Shown here piece by piece: positions 11,426 to 24,359 of a stretch of DNA of 64,000 nucleotides (positions within the stretch are counted from its first letter, which is position 1; each line of letters starts with the position of its first letter). The position numbers and the translations under genes are program-made. The notes beneath the pieces were generated by a model. It was given only the letters and a program-made list of their open reading frames with translations, was not told where the DNA came from and ran no database searches. This DNA is from Tubiluchus corallicola (lineage: Eukaryota; Priapulida; Priapulimorpha; Priapulimorphida; Tubiluchidae). Where the stretch lies: NCBI GenBank assembly GCA_030141605.1, contig JAQGDQ010000195.1:120001-184000 (forward strand). The letters are read 5' to 3'.

Positions 11426-13670
11426 CAGCGAGAGAATGAAGGAATAAAGAATAGTTGCAGCTTGACCGAAATGAGCCTGCGAGTGTACCGAGTAGCGATC
11501 TAGAAGTCAATGTGAAGTCGTGGGCCGCCGAGTCTTGCTAGTTATTTTTAGGAGCCATAGCTCAGTTTTTATAGGAGCAAGAAAGCTAGAATGTGGCGGT
11601 TAGGATGCTTTGACACCACTTTTCATGTTAACGGTAAACAGTGTTATAAGCGGCAAATGCTGCCTGTTGAACAGAAAAGAACCATACAAGACAGCAACCC
11701 CATGCTTCGCATTCCGAACTAGTTACTACAATAATTTTCTGAAATGGCATGCCGATTAGAATAAATTGTATGTAAGTCTAGGAATACGCCATTGTACATT
11801 TGTTTCGTTGGCTCTTCTAAAGCATTTGATAGGGTGAACTGTTCAGACGTAGAGACTTCTCTCGCAACTTGTTTGCCAACATCTTTCTAGTAAAGTTGCA
11901 CGTGTGAACGGTTTGGCAACTTCTCTAGCAAATTGTTACGCAACTTCTCTCTGCGAATAAAGACGCACGTGTGAAAGGCCTCGCTACTGCTCTCGCAAGA
12001 TAACTCTCAGCAACTCTTGCACAGTTTGCAATAAGTTACGAACGTTACATCTGAACGCGCCTTTAAAATTAATGTTGAAACAAAATGGCAAAAAAATTAT
12101 CATCAGACGGTCTCTGTGTTCAGTGGGGTAAACTTACTTGAGATAATTTGCATGTTGTTAACACTGTAAGACAGTGAAGACCAATGCAAGAAAAATTCTC
12201 CATCAAAAATTTAGCCATCAAATTTTTACTAAAAATTTGTTATATTTTTCCTGCCTTGACTTACTTGTTCAAAATGAGCAAACACAAACGTGAAATGATC
12301 GCGCATTAAAGTGATTTTGCTAATTAACCAAAGTGTTACTCTGTAAATAATTTTCACTTTCTGCGAGTATATTGTATTTTTATATATGAATTAATATATT
12401 TACTATAATATAATTTGCATGCACAATTAGTCCAATGAAAACATAAGATCATAAATGTAACAATAACTAGACTTTATTTACATTCAGTCAGTTAAAATGG
12501 TTAGTAACATTGATATTACTTCTTCGTATGTAAAGCCGGGAATGAGAAATTCATTACGAGCAGTCCAATATGATTGTGAAGGATTTTAGGTTATTTTATT
12601 ACTTCAGTAATTCTCATTCTGTAAACAGCACGTCCCTATACTGTCCTTTAACTGCATTCATGTATGTATGTCTTGACTTGGCTTCTTTCTGTCATGCTCT
12701 ACCGACAGAGCTAGTTTATCTGGCTAGTTGGCAGTCTGTTCTTGACTAAGAGAGTTGTTGTTGTTGTTTTGTCTCAGTTAAACCATTTATTTGTCAAGAG
12801 TAGTAAAGCCATGATGTAAGTTTATTTTGATTATTCAGTCTCACTTTATTATTAGTTTCTTTTGCTTCCCTTTTTGGCTCAAATTAGTTTGTTATATTTT
12901 GTTATGATTTTTCTTACAGATAAAACGTAATAAAGCTACTCAAACATAATTTTTTTGACTTTGGGCATCATGAAGTAGTAGTCTCTCACAATGATACGTA
13001 AGAAACAATGTCAGGATCACCACAACGTATAAATTAAATTAAATTAAAAAGTGTCGCATTTTATGCTGAAACTTCTAACAATTTTTTCAAGGATTGCAGT
13101 AAGCATCATATCCTCCCGAGATTGTTAACTTTTCCTTTAACTCGAAGTAAGTTTTAATCGGCGTTTGCAATTATCTCAGCAATTAATATCACTGCGCGCA
13201 AGCCTATTAGCAAGCAACTAGAAAGAAACGGTTTCTTAATTCCAATATTTAACCAAGATTTAATGTAATTATTAGCAACATCAGTATTACGACTCTTTCG
13301 CTTAAATCAGCCTAATAAATCCACATATAAGCGCATCAGCGTACGTGCTGTTTAGCGTTCATGACGTAATTAACTAATGTCGTCCATTAAGTACCTGGCA
13401 AATTAGTTTTGACCAGGTAAAAACCACTCAGCGAACATTGACTTTGCAAGTTTGATTAAATCAATTTCTTTTTTACCTTCTTTTAATTAATTAGTGGTTT
13501 TGCCATTAAGCTGAGAAAGCTCATATTCATTTCAATGCATGGCTTCAAACGTTTAAGACCCGTTCCACACAGAACTGGACATAACCAGAGACATAATCCG
13601 AAGAAGAAGCCACCTCCTTATGAACATTACATTATGATTATTTACAATGACGATGAAATAAGAGTAATTA

Positions 13671-13770
13671 GTACACGTTTAGTAATAAAGGTTTACTGAT
13701 CGATTATAAGAGACCTACGTTTAGTAATAAAGGTTTACTGATTGATTATAAGAGACCTACGTTTTAGTAA
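13671..13770 (+). repeat. Direct duplication of about 47 bp
   Basis: TTTAGTAATAAAGGTTTACT followed by GAT-GATTATAAGAGACCTACG occurs twice head to tail with one mismatch, then a partial third start (TTTTAGTAAA). Confidence 0.85.
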
Positions 13771-14489
13771 AGAGAAAAGAAATTACAATATGACTAAATT
13801 ACGACATGATTACATTAAATGTATACGTTAAGTCTAATACAAAAAGACTTTAGACATACATATTATATTGTGCCCATGGTCATCTTCGATAATAAGCGAT
13901 TGTCAGCACTATGTGACTCCTGGCTAGCTAGGCATTTGGCACAGAAAAATTACTATATTATATAGATCTATGAAAGAAGCCTAATTCAGCTAATAATATG
14001 GCCAGTTGGGCACGATTCCATCTATACTATAGATTTGAATGACAATTACATGGGTAATTGATTACAATGCAAATTTAACACTACGTTTACATTCAAAAAT
14101 CAGTTTGTAAGGGCAGATCCATGCAAACAGGGTGAAAAACACTTTAACTCGAGATATGCCACACTGGCGTAGTTCTCGGCACCTGCTAATATCTGCTAAT
14201 AAGACATCCAAATAAAGGTGATTTGACATTTAGTGAATCCCACGACTTTTTAAAAAGCCCTCAAACATACCATCGCTATTAACGATTTACTGAAGTCGTT
14301 GGGTTTTCTCCAAAAGTTCGCAGGATTCTCGAAAATTTTTGTTTTTTAAAAATGCACTTCTGATCAAAGTGGCATTGGCAAACTAAATCAACCAAAAAAT
14401 TCATTGATTAGGTATGGTCACTTCATTAAACCTTTTTGTTCTTCGCAGAAGAAGCAAGAAAGGATTCGGTCACATCAAAGCCATCTCTA

Positions 14490-14592
14490 TTTGTCTCCGT
14501 GTCTGTCTGTCCCTCTGTCTATTTGCCTGTCGGCCAGTTAGTCAGTCTGTTGGTTAGTCAGCCAATCAGTAAGTTATTCAGTCAGTCAATCC

Positions 14593-14647
<55 letters not shown>

Positions 14648-14730
14648 CGTCCGTCCGTCCGTCCGTCCGTCCGTCCGTCCGTCCGTCCGTCCGTCCGTCC
14701 GTCCTACCTGCCTGCTTGCCTGTCTGTAAC
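14490..14730. repeat. Tetranucleotide array (CTGT)n then (CCGT)n
   Basis: Degenerate CTGT/CAGT units, then pure CTGT (about 14595-14642), then about 15 CCGT units (14641-14704) and CTGC/CTTG remnants. A Val-Cys-Leu-Ser / Pro-Ser-Val-Arg frame reads it. Confidence 0.95.
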
Positions 14731-15818
14731 TCAGTAAAATTTAACTGAGCGTCCAACGCTGCAATTTGCTTAAAATTAACCGCTTTTCTACTTTCCTAAA
14801 AGTATTTACCTAACTAGGCGGTAATTTACTAGTCTATTAATTGCTCAAAATGTTGCGTAAACGAGCCAAGTGCCAAAAATATGAGAGAGTTATCGATTTC
14901 GTGGTAGGCCTAATTAATGTCAGCGTAAAGAGTTCATTATCAAATACCCGCTATAGTAATTAAACTGTGCTAGTTTTGCCAGTAATTGGCAGAGGCGCAA
15001 GATTTATGAATTAACTCCGTGAAGAGTTCACACAAGTATTAGGCAGGCATTAAGTCATCAAGCGCACCCTATGCACTGGAAATTGTTGTATAGTTTTTGA
15101 AAAAAAGCTGTCTAAGTGTGCAGAACTGTTTCCACCAGTTTCAGAAAAAAGTTTCCCCACTGTATTTGGCTCAAGTTGTTACAAAAACGCCTGTCAACCA
15201 AAATTGCAGCAGGGCTGGGGCATCTTTCCCGAATCTGTCCTTCCACAGTGAAGTAAACACTAAGCAGTCAGTATGTCGAATGAAACCATCCAGTGCAGTT
15301 ACACGTGATTTACACAAGAAAAAAGAACCGGGTCATTTATTGGGACTGTATTGAAAAAAGGGGATTGATTTTAAAACAGAAAATCTCCTTTCCAGTCGGT
15401 TTCGTTGCTCCAAGGATTTCGAACTCGTGCTAAATAATGGCCGACAACCTTCTGGACAGCGGTCAATGTTTAGTCATGACCAGCTACTAGACCACATTCG
15501 TCTGCTTAATATGCAGATCTGAACGTATGGAGAAAGATCCGTAAGTATCACAATGATAAAGTTATCAACACTGGTAAGTGCAGCACTTAGGGGGCCAGAG
15601 TTTGAGAGGCGTCACATTTTGGAAAAAATTCTTATGCTTCTCGAAAAATGTAAATAGTTTCATATGCATGAAAGGGCGCATTTTATAACACACAACAGGC
15701 AGTTAAAATTTTAATATATTACTCAAATTTAATGCTATTAAAACTTGTATAAAAAAGCGTGACTCTCATCCTGGTGTTCTTACGTGAATGTCATCGTGCT
15801 GTAAAATCACTCTTTTAC

Positions 15819-16530
15819 TTTAAAGGGAAACCGCAGCTCAAAACAATCTAACTTGTGCGATATTGAAAGGGAAACATATTGGTTTTTTTGAAGAGTAACT
15901 TACGTGAGCGAATTATTACTACAGAAACCTAATTTCGTGTGGTTCGCGCGGCTAGTTTTTCGCTGTTACATGCATCTCACCAGTCACTGTTCGCTAGTTA
16001 GATGGACAATAGCGTCTACATCTCGGAAATGCGTCGCACAAAAAAACTGATGCTGTACATATGAGTTCAGATGTGTTCAGTTGTGATGTGGCGCACACGT
16101 TCGATGTTTGAGCACAGCGACAAACTTAAAATTTGAATTTTAAACTTAAAATTTGCCAAGTTTTATGTTTCACTGTGTACAGTAGCGCCATATTCCAGTT
16201 TTCACTTTCACAATGAAGTCACGCTTGAGTTTTCGAACGTGTTTACTACATCACAACTGAACACATCTGAACTTATATGTATCTGAATTAAGAGGCACAG
16301 TGATTGGTTTTTTGCTCAACCCTTTTCAGAAATGCAGTCGCTGGTTCCCATCTAACTAGCGAATGACGAAATGCGCATAACAGCGAAGACTTGCCACGCG
16401 AAGGCGAGTAATATAATTCCTGCCTGTAAGTAATTCTTGAAAAAAACAATACGTTTCCTTTCAATATTTTACAGGTTACGTTGTCTTGAGCTCTAGTTTG
16501 AGAAATGGCACCAATCTTCTTTTAGAATAA
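15819..16530. mobile_element. Family A foldback element (near-palindrome, about 710 bp)
   Basis: The left half (15819-16150) is close to the reverse complement of the right half (16200-16530). For example, TTCAGATGTGTTCAGTTGTG on the left answers CACAACTGAACACATCTGAA on the right, and CGCTAGTTAGATGG answers CCATCTAACTAGCG. The arms correspond to the right-hand part of family A. TTTAAAGGGAAAC marks the left end. No coding capacity. Confidence 0.7.
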
Positions 16531-16958
16531 TTTTGCAAAATGGACACCCGTTGAATCAACAACAAGTGAACGTTCGTGCAGAAAATACCTGCCTAAATTT
16601 TTCGTGAAACGATACAAACAGCTTTCGATCTTCCCTGACGCTCGACTCTCTAAATGTCTGCTTTAGAATTTATAGCCTGAGTACCCTAGACGTCCTACAT
16701 ACAGGACATAAATCTATCGAGGAGAAGAACAGCAAGACAAACACAGCACATCAGTCAGGTAAGCTGTCAAGAGACACGTGAAATGCATAACTTAGTGCAT
16801 GATTGCCTGAACACAGCCAACCACTATTACAAGAGATTAGTTTGAAACATCTCATTTAGCAAAATTCAAAACAACCTCATTCCATACAACTACACCACAC
16901 CAGGTGTCGCCAGAACAGATTTGACTAGAATTTACAATAGTAAAGATATTACTTTATT

Positions 16959-17035
16959 ATATATATATATATATATACTTTAACCCTATATATGCTTTAA
17001 GCATGATAAATGTTCCAGTATATATATATATATTT
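16959..17035. repeat. (AT)n tracts
   Basis: Two TA runs at 16959-16977 and 17020-17032 with a gap that contains CCCTATATATGC. Confidence 0.85.
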
Positions 17036-17039
17036 CCCT

Positions 17040-17700
17040 GCAATGTGTTACAGGCAGAATAGGGTATTCTATATAATGCCTAGGCATTTTAGAGAGTGTC
17101 AGAACAAGAGAGTGTCTAAAATAAACACTTTTTCTAGGCATTATATATAATACAAAAGTTTGTCTAGGTAAAGTGTGTAATTCTTAGATTTTGATTATAC
17201 TTTGTACTTGTGTAAAGTTATAAACAAATTTAAAAATATTTTTTACTAAAACTGGCTTAACGAATACGTGCATAACGCTAAGAAAGAACATTGTTACACG
17301 AAGATATGTTCATGAAAAAATTGTTCGTAAGAACTTTAATGAATCCACCCTCATTCTTCCTACATATGGAAAGTGATCCATCTGATTGAGCAGCATGTCA
17401 GAGATTGTGATGCAGCGCCCACGGCCAACAAAACAACTCGTTCAGTAAATTACTCGAACTAGATAATATATAAAATATCTAAAAAAGTTCAATTCAACAC
17501 TAATTATGTTCGTTTTACATTTTGCCAAAGTCAATTTACGCATTTTATATAAATCCTAAGCTATTATACAAAACGTCTAGGCAAAGTGTGAAAAAGTTGC
17601 AATGAAAAAATTTAGTTCACACTTTTCCGCATAGATGTTATATAAAATCCTAGGAGTTTTATAAAATATCTAAATTTTACACATTGCCTGTAACATATTA
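17040..17700. mobile_element. Candidate MITE with GTTACAGGCA termini
   Basis: AATGTGTTACAGGCA at 17042-17056 is answered by TGCCTGTAACATATT at 17685-17699. Inside, paired blocks with CCTAGG flanked by TATATAA (17075, 17640) are also inverted. About 660 bp, non-coding, class not determined. Confidence 0.45.
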
Positions 17701-18189
17701 CATATAAATATCATACTTGCTACCCATTGAGAAATAAATATTCTTATCTTATCTTAAGCAGTTTATGCAACATGCTTAAAATGAAACAATCGAATACTTT
17801 CCTATTGTTTTAGTCTGATTTTCTACTGGCGGTGTTAGGTAAACTTAGGTATACGTTGCGACTTCTTTGTCTTAAGTTAATATCGTAAGTAAATACAACA
17901 TACAACGTACAACTTAAGCAGCCAATCAGCTAAAACAATCTAATTGTAATTCTTTTCTAATACTTTTTTTTACGATTTCTTATACAGCAAGTGATCCGTT
18001 TTGTTTCTCTTTTTTTTGTTTCGGCTTTTCACGCAAATTTGGAGAAAAGACAAGAGTTTTTCAGCTTACCAATTGCCAACGTCCGAGCAAAATGACCAGT
18101 GTCCTAACGAAATGAAGCCTTGACGACGATGCACTTTATCCTGTCATTAGTGGTTTCTTCTCAACTTGGCTTCTTCTGGCTTCTTTCAG

Positions 18190-18350
18190 TCGGTCTTCCA
18201 GAGGAGAAGCGAGGGTAGCAAGAGGGGTTAAAGTATCGCTCCCGCGTGTGCGCAATTTGTATTATTGCATTTTACTCGCCGCGCGGACAACGTTAGAAAC
18301 GTCCGCTGATTGACGTCATAGCTGCGCATGCGTGTTACAAATCTACTTGC
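18190..18350. promoter_or_regulatory. CpG-rich block with CRE and NRF1-like sites
   Basis: In an AT-rich setting this stretch has CTCGCCGCGCGGAC, TGACGTCA (18313-18320) and CTGCGCATGCGTG (18322-18334). These resemble CREB/ATF and NRF-1 sites of animal promoters. No gene start is seen beside it, so promoter use is a guess. Confidence 0.25.
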
Positions 18351-18639
18351 ACACTGATGGTCAATATAATTGCTGTAAATGACAGTTGCTAAGTTTGAAA
18401 AGCGCATTTATGACCTGCGTGGGCTTCCATACACAATGGCTAAGCCGGTGTAACAGGCTGGAGTATACGCTATGCCCAGAGATTACCCGGGGTATTCCAG
18501 GAAAGGCTGTTTTATACCCGGGGTACTGTTTGGGCCCTCCTTTTCCAAATCAAAGAGCTTATTATTTTTACTTATTTTATTATTATTATCTTACTTTTAT
18601 TATTTTTTATCATTTTTGCTAATAAAGTGAAACCCACAT

Positions 18640-19180
18640 AACGTATCACATTGCATTCATTAGAATGAGACTCCAGTCTCTTAGATTGAAAATTGGGGCA
18701 GGTAGATGGAGTCACCAACCGGTGCAAGACAGACTGTGTGATTGTGGTGTTGTCCAAACTGAAGAGCATGTTTTAACCACTTGCCCTGAAACGGAAAATT
18801 TTAGAAATGAGTTCACGAGGGTAATTTTTTCTAAAATTGTCGATGTATTTGAAAATGAATACATATTTAAAATTTGTTATGATGTATTGAAGTTGTTTAC
18901 AGATTGAGTAATGTTATTTTGAGTCTAGGCCACTGTCTTTTGTCAAGCAAAAAGTTAAGTTTCATAAAGTTCTACCAATACATGATTAGAGAGTATTCAC
19001 AGACTTGTTATCAAGACAGTAATATATATATAGCACATTACATTTATTTTATCTTTGTTGTTCTCGATGTGTGATTTTTGTAACGTCTTTTATACAAGGT
19101 ATATAAGGTACGCAATATTATGGTGTATTTGTCTCGAATTATGTAAAATTATAGTTAAAGTTAATAAACTAACTAACTAT
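18640..19180 (+). mobile_element. LINE 3' fragment ending in (AACT)n
   Basis: A reverse-transcriptase ORF end (18665-18907) is followed by an AT-rich 3' UTR and closes with ATAAACTAACTAACTA, a short microsatellite tail of the kind that ends CR1/L2/RTE-like LINEs. Confidence 0.6.
18665..18907 (+). pseudogene. LINE ORF2 C-terminal zinc-knuckle fragment
   Basis: The 80-codon frame has LRLKIGAGRWSHQP, RLCDCG, EEHVLTTCPETENFR. The order R..C..C....EH.L..CP.....R is the Cys/His motif that closes the ORF2 protein of many non-LTR elements. The frame lacks endonuclease and polymerase, so it is a truncated relic. The ATG is probably not a real start. Confidence 0.65.
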
Positions 19181-19841
19181 CAAATGTAATTCCAGGAGTG
19201 TAAGCACAAAATAATTTAACATCTGTATCAATGAAAGACTGTTTTATTCAGTACCAAGCAACTAAAAGCTTACCTACATGATTATTAACATAAATGTACA
19301 TTCATTGGTAGTTACAAAAATGATTTTCCATGTTACCATTATAAAGATACAATGATCTGTCTGTATATGAAGTGGATGTTACACAGTATCTCATACAGTC
19401 ATGGTAACTGTCTATATTAATAGTAGGCCTATTTGCAAGTTAAAACAAAAAAATGTGTTTTTATAGGCCTAAATTTCTTCTAAGTTTGTAATCCATTTAA
19501 TTTGCTCAGTAGAAACAAATGAACATTCACAGAACATTAAAACAACGTTGAAATACTCAGAAAGATTTGTGAGGTACAAAGCATGTTCCGAAGTCAAACT
19601 TAATTGAAGACTTGCTGGATATGTCAAGCATTCATTGGATTGTCCACATTTATTATATACACTACAATGCCACATGCCCAAGAGTATAAATTAGGCTTGA
19701 CCAAATTACACCCTGGGGTTTATTCTGGACTAGGCTAAACTGTGCCAGGTATAATCTGGGTTTTTACACTGAAACCATTGCACCAATGGTGATTTTGACG
19801 AGGATTCAGCTGTGGCACAGAAACAAAGGACACATTGTGCA

Positions 19842-20370
19842 GCTTAAAGGAAAGAACAAGTCACTCACTATGTTGGGTTTATTATACTATTACCACTTAA
19901 ACTTAGAAAAGTATAACAAAGAAATTTGCAAAGAACTACCTATAAAGCGTAAATTTGAAATATACTACCTCTAAATAGAAATTTTCATGCGTTGTAGTAG
20001 CCGTCATTCACTTGAAAATCATTACGTAACTGGGCGACTTCGTGACTTTTCGTAAGCGCATCGTGGCTCTCCGTAAGCGCGCGCTGCTTAAACTAATTCA
20101 AACTTCAGCAGCTTATCTAATGTTCACGCAGCAATATTACAAAATTAGCTACCTATTTTTTTGTAAGAACTTATTATACTTTTGATGAAGATTGAGAGTG
20201 CGCTTCTTTTCTTCAAGACGAATGACGTCATTGGAAGAAGAATGAGCTTTCAAAATGGAAGCGCCCAAGAATGAACCATGAAGTGATCGCGACTTTAAAG
20301 TGATTTTACTAATTAAACGAAGCGCTTACTGCAGTTTTATTACTAAATCCTTTGAACATTTTTCGTGAAC
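19842..20370 (+). mobile_element. Family B repeat copy
   Basis: It starts near TTAAAGGAAAGAACAAG. It shares with 24360-24840 the blocks AAGAAATTTG, CGTAACTGG-CGACTTCG, TTTTCGTAAG-GCATCGTGGCT, AAAATTAGCTA, and TTCAAAATGG-AGCG followed by GATCGCGACTTTAAA. Non-coding and dispersed; the class is unknown. Confidence 0.5.
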
Positions 20371-20449
20371 ATTGAAATAAGATTAACTTCCCAGAAAGAG
20401 AAACTTGCCCTTGATCAATTGGATGCTATACATTTCTACAATCGTTCAA

Positions 20450-21060
20450 AACACGACTAAAGCACAAAATATCCTTTGCATACATACAGCTTAAAATATT
20501 CGTGTTGTAATTTTGTATCACTTGTATGCTGCCTTATTACACACAGAGCTTCCGTCAGCCGTAACGCTTTATAAAACTTGTTCATTTAAACGTCTCCGAT
20601 GACCGTTAGGCGCAGTTATTTTGACGGTAAGTTATTTGAAACAAGTTTAGATAACATTGCGTGAAATTGATTAGTGACGGGGAAAACAAATTTTTGAAAT
20701 GAAAATAACAGTCAGCATCTACTTAATAAACGACACGGCTTTTATTCAGACACAAACATCTGCAACGTTTCGATATAGTAATGTCATTTTCACACACAAT
20801 CGCCTAAAATAATTTAGTGTAAATAAAATAATACAGTGTAACAAATATATATATATAAAAATCAACAAGTGAGAAAAAACAAGACAAAATTCTAAATAGT
20901 AAAGCTTGTCACAGTGTTGATTTTTGTACACACTCTTGACACTGCTTAAAGTTTGTAAAAAATAATCAGTGCATGAGTTATTCGTAACACAGACTTCAAT
21001 AAGCAAAAGTGTAAATCTTCTCAGTAAGATCAATAATGTGTTTTGTTGGAATGAATTGGA
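20450..21060 (+). mobile_element. Family C copy with a roughly 280-bp insertion
   Basis: TTTTGTATCACTTGTATGCTG, CGATGACCGTTAGGCGCAG and ACAAGTTTAGATAACATTG match the copy at 48735. The match stops near 20665 and resumes near 20945 (AGTTTGTAAAAAATAATCAG) through AATAATGTGTTTT. The inserted part carries no recognisable gene. Confidence 0.5.
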
Positions 21061-21087
21061 TTTAACTGCACTAGGGTCGATTTAACC

Positions 21088-21345
21088 AGACCGGATCAGA
21101 CTAAACCAGACCAGACCAGAAAAGAATAGACCAGACTAAACCAAACCAGAACAGAACAGAATGAAACAGAACAGAAAGGAATGGAACGGAACGGAACCGA
21201 ACGGAACGAGACGAAATGGAAGAGAACAGGATAAAACAGAACAAAACAAAATGGGTTAGACAGGACAGGGCAAGACAAGAACAGGATAGGAGAGGACGGA
21301 TAGGACAAGCAGCACAGGATAGGACGGGACAGAATAAGTCAAAGC
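21088..21345. repeat. Degenerate purine-rich pentamer array
   Basis: Units such as ACCAG, AACAG, GGAAC, GACAG and GGATA change gradually along the array. It resembles the complement of the arrays at 27480 and 43330 but is more diverged. Confidence 0.8.
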
Positions 21346-22574
21346 ACGCCAGACCAGAGGCTGGTATTGACTGGTCTTTGATTCTGGCGCATGGGAAACA
21401 GTCTCATTGATTACAATGTCTCCTAATGTTTGGTAAACTGACACCCGCGCCTCGTCTATTTATGATGTGTCACATATTGATTTGTATATTACTTTCTTAT
21501 GCACTCTAGTAGACATGCTGTATTTAAATGCACGTGCAAATACTTCCGTGATATAAATTATTGTTTATATAATATATTAATCCAATTGCTTTCATATCAG
21601 CAAGTTTGATCGATCGATCAAAGACTGGCCAGAAGACACACAGAAACGTCTTTACGTCTAAATTTTTGTCGTGCATAGAACAGTGAAACAATTGTAAATG
21701 TAATGATTTAACATTAACATGTCATTTTAATAAATATTTTCTCACTCACTCACCAATACAAGCTCTGTATCCAATAAGACAGTGTGTGAAAGATATAAAA
21801 TTTCAAAACGATTTTTTTTTATTTACTTATGAAGAGTGATTTCTTATCCTTTAACTTCAATTGTTACATCATCTAGATGCTCGGAATTTACAAGAAATTC
21901 TAGACATATAAAAAACCACGAACAGGCCTGTCTGTGATGACCTGAAATTTGAATTACTTTCATAAACGACAACAGAGCCTACTGATTTCTGCACCTTGGT
22001 ATTACTGTCTGCGATCAATGAACTTATTATTACACAGACAATACTTCATTAAATGTCCTAATGCAGAATCTCTGTCCTACCTATAACCCTATAACTGACT
22101 TAACTCTCTAGCATCTACAGTAAAACGAACTTACAAGGAGAAACATTGCCACAAAGTAGATGGACACACATTTTCAATTGTGTAGCAAAACGATTATTTT
22201 AAAAACTAGTTAAGGAACAGCTTATTGTACTAAAAATGTATTAAAAGAAAGGAATTTTAGTTTGACGATCAAAAACAACAGTAAAAAGTAACATTGGTTT
22301 ATGCTGTAGAACATCATGATTCAGTGAATTTAAGTTGTAGTTGTGATAAGTTGTTAATGCTAGATATGTTAATAGAAAAATTAAGTTTATTTTCACAAGT
22401 ACATCGAGCGTTGATTCAGGCAACAAATTGGTGAAAATAGATTCAATTTATTAGAGGAAATGTTAATGTTTTAAACAATTGATTAACTTACTGTTTATTA
22501 AGTAGCAGTAAAGCTAGGTCATGATGTTCTACGACGACAAAGTAATGTCCTCGCTCGAATCAGTAATATTAAAG
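21346..22574. other. No feature recognised
   Basis: AT-rich intergenic sequence with no supported exon, and a (CGAT)n word GATCGATCGATC at about 21609. Confidence 0.5.
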
Positions 22575-23125
22575 AAAAAACATGACTCAATCTTAAATTA
22601 TAGCTCAAAGTAGTTTACCCTAAAAAACCGTTTAAAGGGAACATGTTATTTATTTAAGATTTATAGTTCTTCGTTGGCACATGCATTTCGCCATTTGCTA
22701 GTTAGATGGGCAGTAGCGCCTGCATCTCGGAAAAGAGTTGCGCAAAAAACACAGGCAGTGTACTTCTCACTTTAGAATTGTTCATTTCAGACATTTTGCA
22801 CATGTTCGAGAGCTCGCGCATTTGATTAGAAAACTAGTTAAACTTACAATTTGCAGAATTTTTATGTATCATACTGAATATAGTAGCACTGTGCTTCAAT
22901 TTGCACTTTCCCAAACACGCGCGACACGTTCGAGGAGCATTAGTGCTGTTGAAAATCAGGTTCAGTTGTGATGTCATCATTAGTTAGGCTCACCATCCTG
23001 TGATCAAATTTTAAACTTGTGGCTTAAGTATCAGAAAAACTTTGGCATTATAGATGGTAATATGAATAATTTTTACTATATTTCAAAATGGGGTAGGATA
23101 TGAAAAATCATCTTATTTGCTTTAT
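22575..23125 (-). mobile_element. Family A MITE, copy 3
   Basis: Reverse orientation relative to copy 5 (36079). Shared landmarks are CTCAATCTTAAA at the left, TAGTTAGATGGGCAGTAGCG, CGCACATGTTCGAG-like sequence in the middle, and GGGTAGGATATGAAAAATCA at the right. Open frames inside it are chance. Confidence 0.6.
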
Positions 23126-24197
23126 TTATTCACTAAACGTACTTGTACTGTACTAAAACGACGCTAAAAAAATGTTTCTTCATTTCGTAACTTGCATAAG
23201 TTTTCAATATTTTAACTCCGCAAGTTTACGAAGTTTTATCTCCGCGCGAGTCTAAAGGCATTTCAAATTTAAGCTTTTGGAGGAAGAGGTTTGCAAGAAA
23301 TTACGTTTAAAAGGAGAGAGTTTGTGCTTTTAAGCATCCAAAGACCGATTTCGTCAAAAATAGCACCAAAATAAAGTTGTTTTACTATAAGCTAATGTGA
23401 ATTAAGTTAATCTCTCTGTTATGCTGCTAGAGGATGTGATGTATTATCCTTGGCAAGCTAATAAGGCACAATGCTGTTTTATATAGGTTTTATTGTAGCA
23501 ACTAGTTTTCTATTAGCTCGTTGCATACGCTATTACTGCATATGAGCGTCCGTAGAGTCCCTGCGGCACTTTAGACGCAGAAAAGAACTGGGCCAATTAT
23601 AACTCCTTGAGGTACACCTTAAGATACAGTAGCCATGAAGAAGCGCCGCATCGTTAAGAGCAGGAAGGAAATATCTTTCAAAAACTAACATTATCTACAA
23701 ATAACGAAAGCCCTAAACAAGAAATATAGTACAATCTCAAATACTTGGTGACCTAAAGCACAAATCCACTGTGCAGCTAAAAATAACCTGCTACACAAAT
23801 AACTTCGGTTAATGCTGTTTAACTTCAATTTGTAAACGGCACTTTAAGCATGTTTTTGTTGCAATCAACAAAAATAAGCGTACTACACGTAGGTAGTTTT
23901 GACAGCCTCGCAACCTCGGATGTATCAATGGCTGCAAAAATTAATTTAGCTCGAAAATTAGGTTACTCTTAAAATGCAGCTATAGTCAGAACTATAAAGT
24001 TAGTGAAAAACGTTCTCATCACGCACAGCTCAAGCAAAGAAATGCGGATGACGTAGGTTACAATTTTGTGGTCATTTGTAACATATCTTGCAAGAAATCC
24101 TGTTTTAATTTGGCGAATTTTTGCAACCTACACGAACACTGGATGAACTTTTCAGTGCATCCTCCCTACAGATACCCACAGATTCCTTCAAGCACGA

Positions 24198-24211
24198 TTG
24201 CGCATGCGCAA
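24198..24211. promoter_or_regulatory. Perfect palindrome TTGCGCATGCGCAA
   Basis: A 14-base perfect palindrome with the GCGCATGCGC core bound by NRF-1 in animals. No neighbouring gene start supports a regulatory role. Confidence 0.25.
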
Positions 24212-24359
24212 ATCACGATCAAGTGTGCCAGTTTGATTTTGTATTTTGCATAATCTTATCGCGATTTAAGCAATACTTCTACTCAAACTAATTTGCATAA
24301 AGTTCTAAACGCACAGCATTAAGGTTAGTTAAGTCACTTAGCGCGTTTTGTTTATCTTA

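Larger units (their letters stand above)
11426..15818. other. Intergenic, no gene seen
   Basis: Apart from the features listed separately, at 11830-12060 the words GCAACTTCTCT and GCACGTGTGAA recur several times, as in an old internally repeated element. The 85-codon frame at 15097-15354 has no domain. GAGTTCGAAATCC (15415, - strand) resembles a tRNA B box only. Confidence 0.45.
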
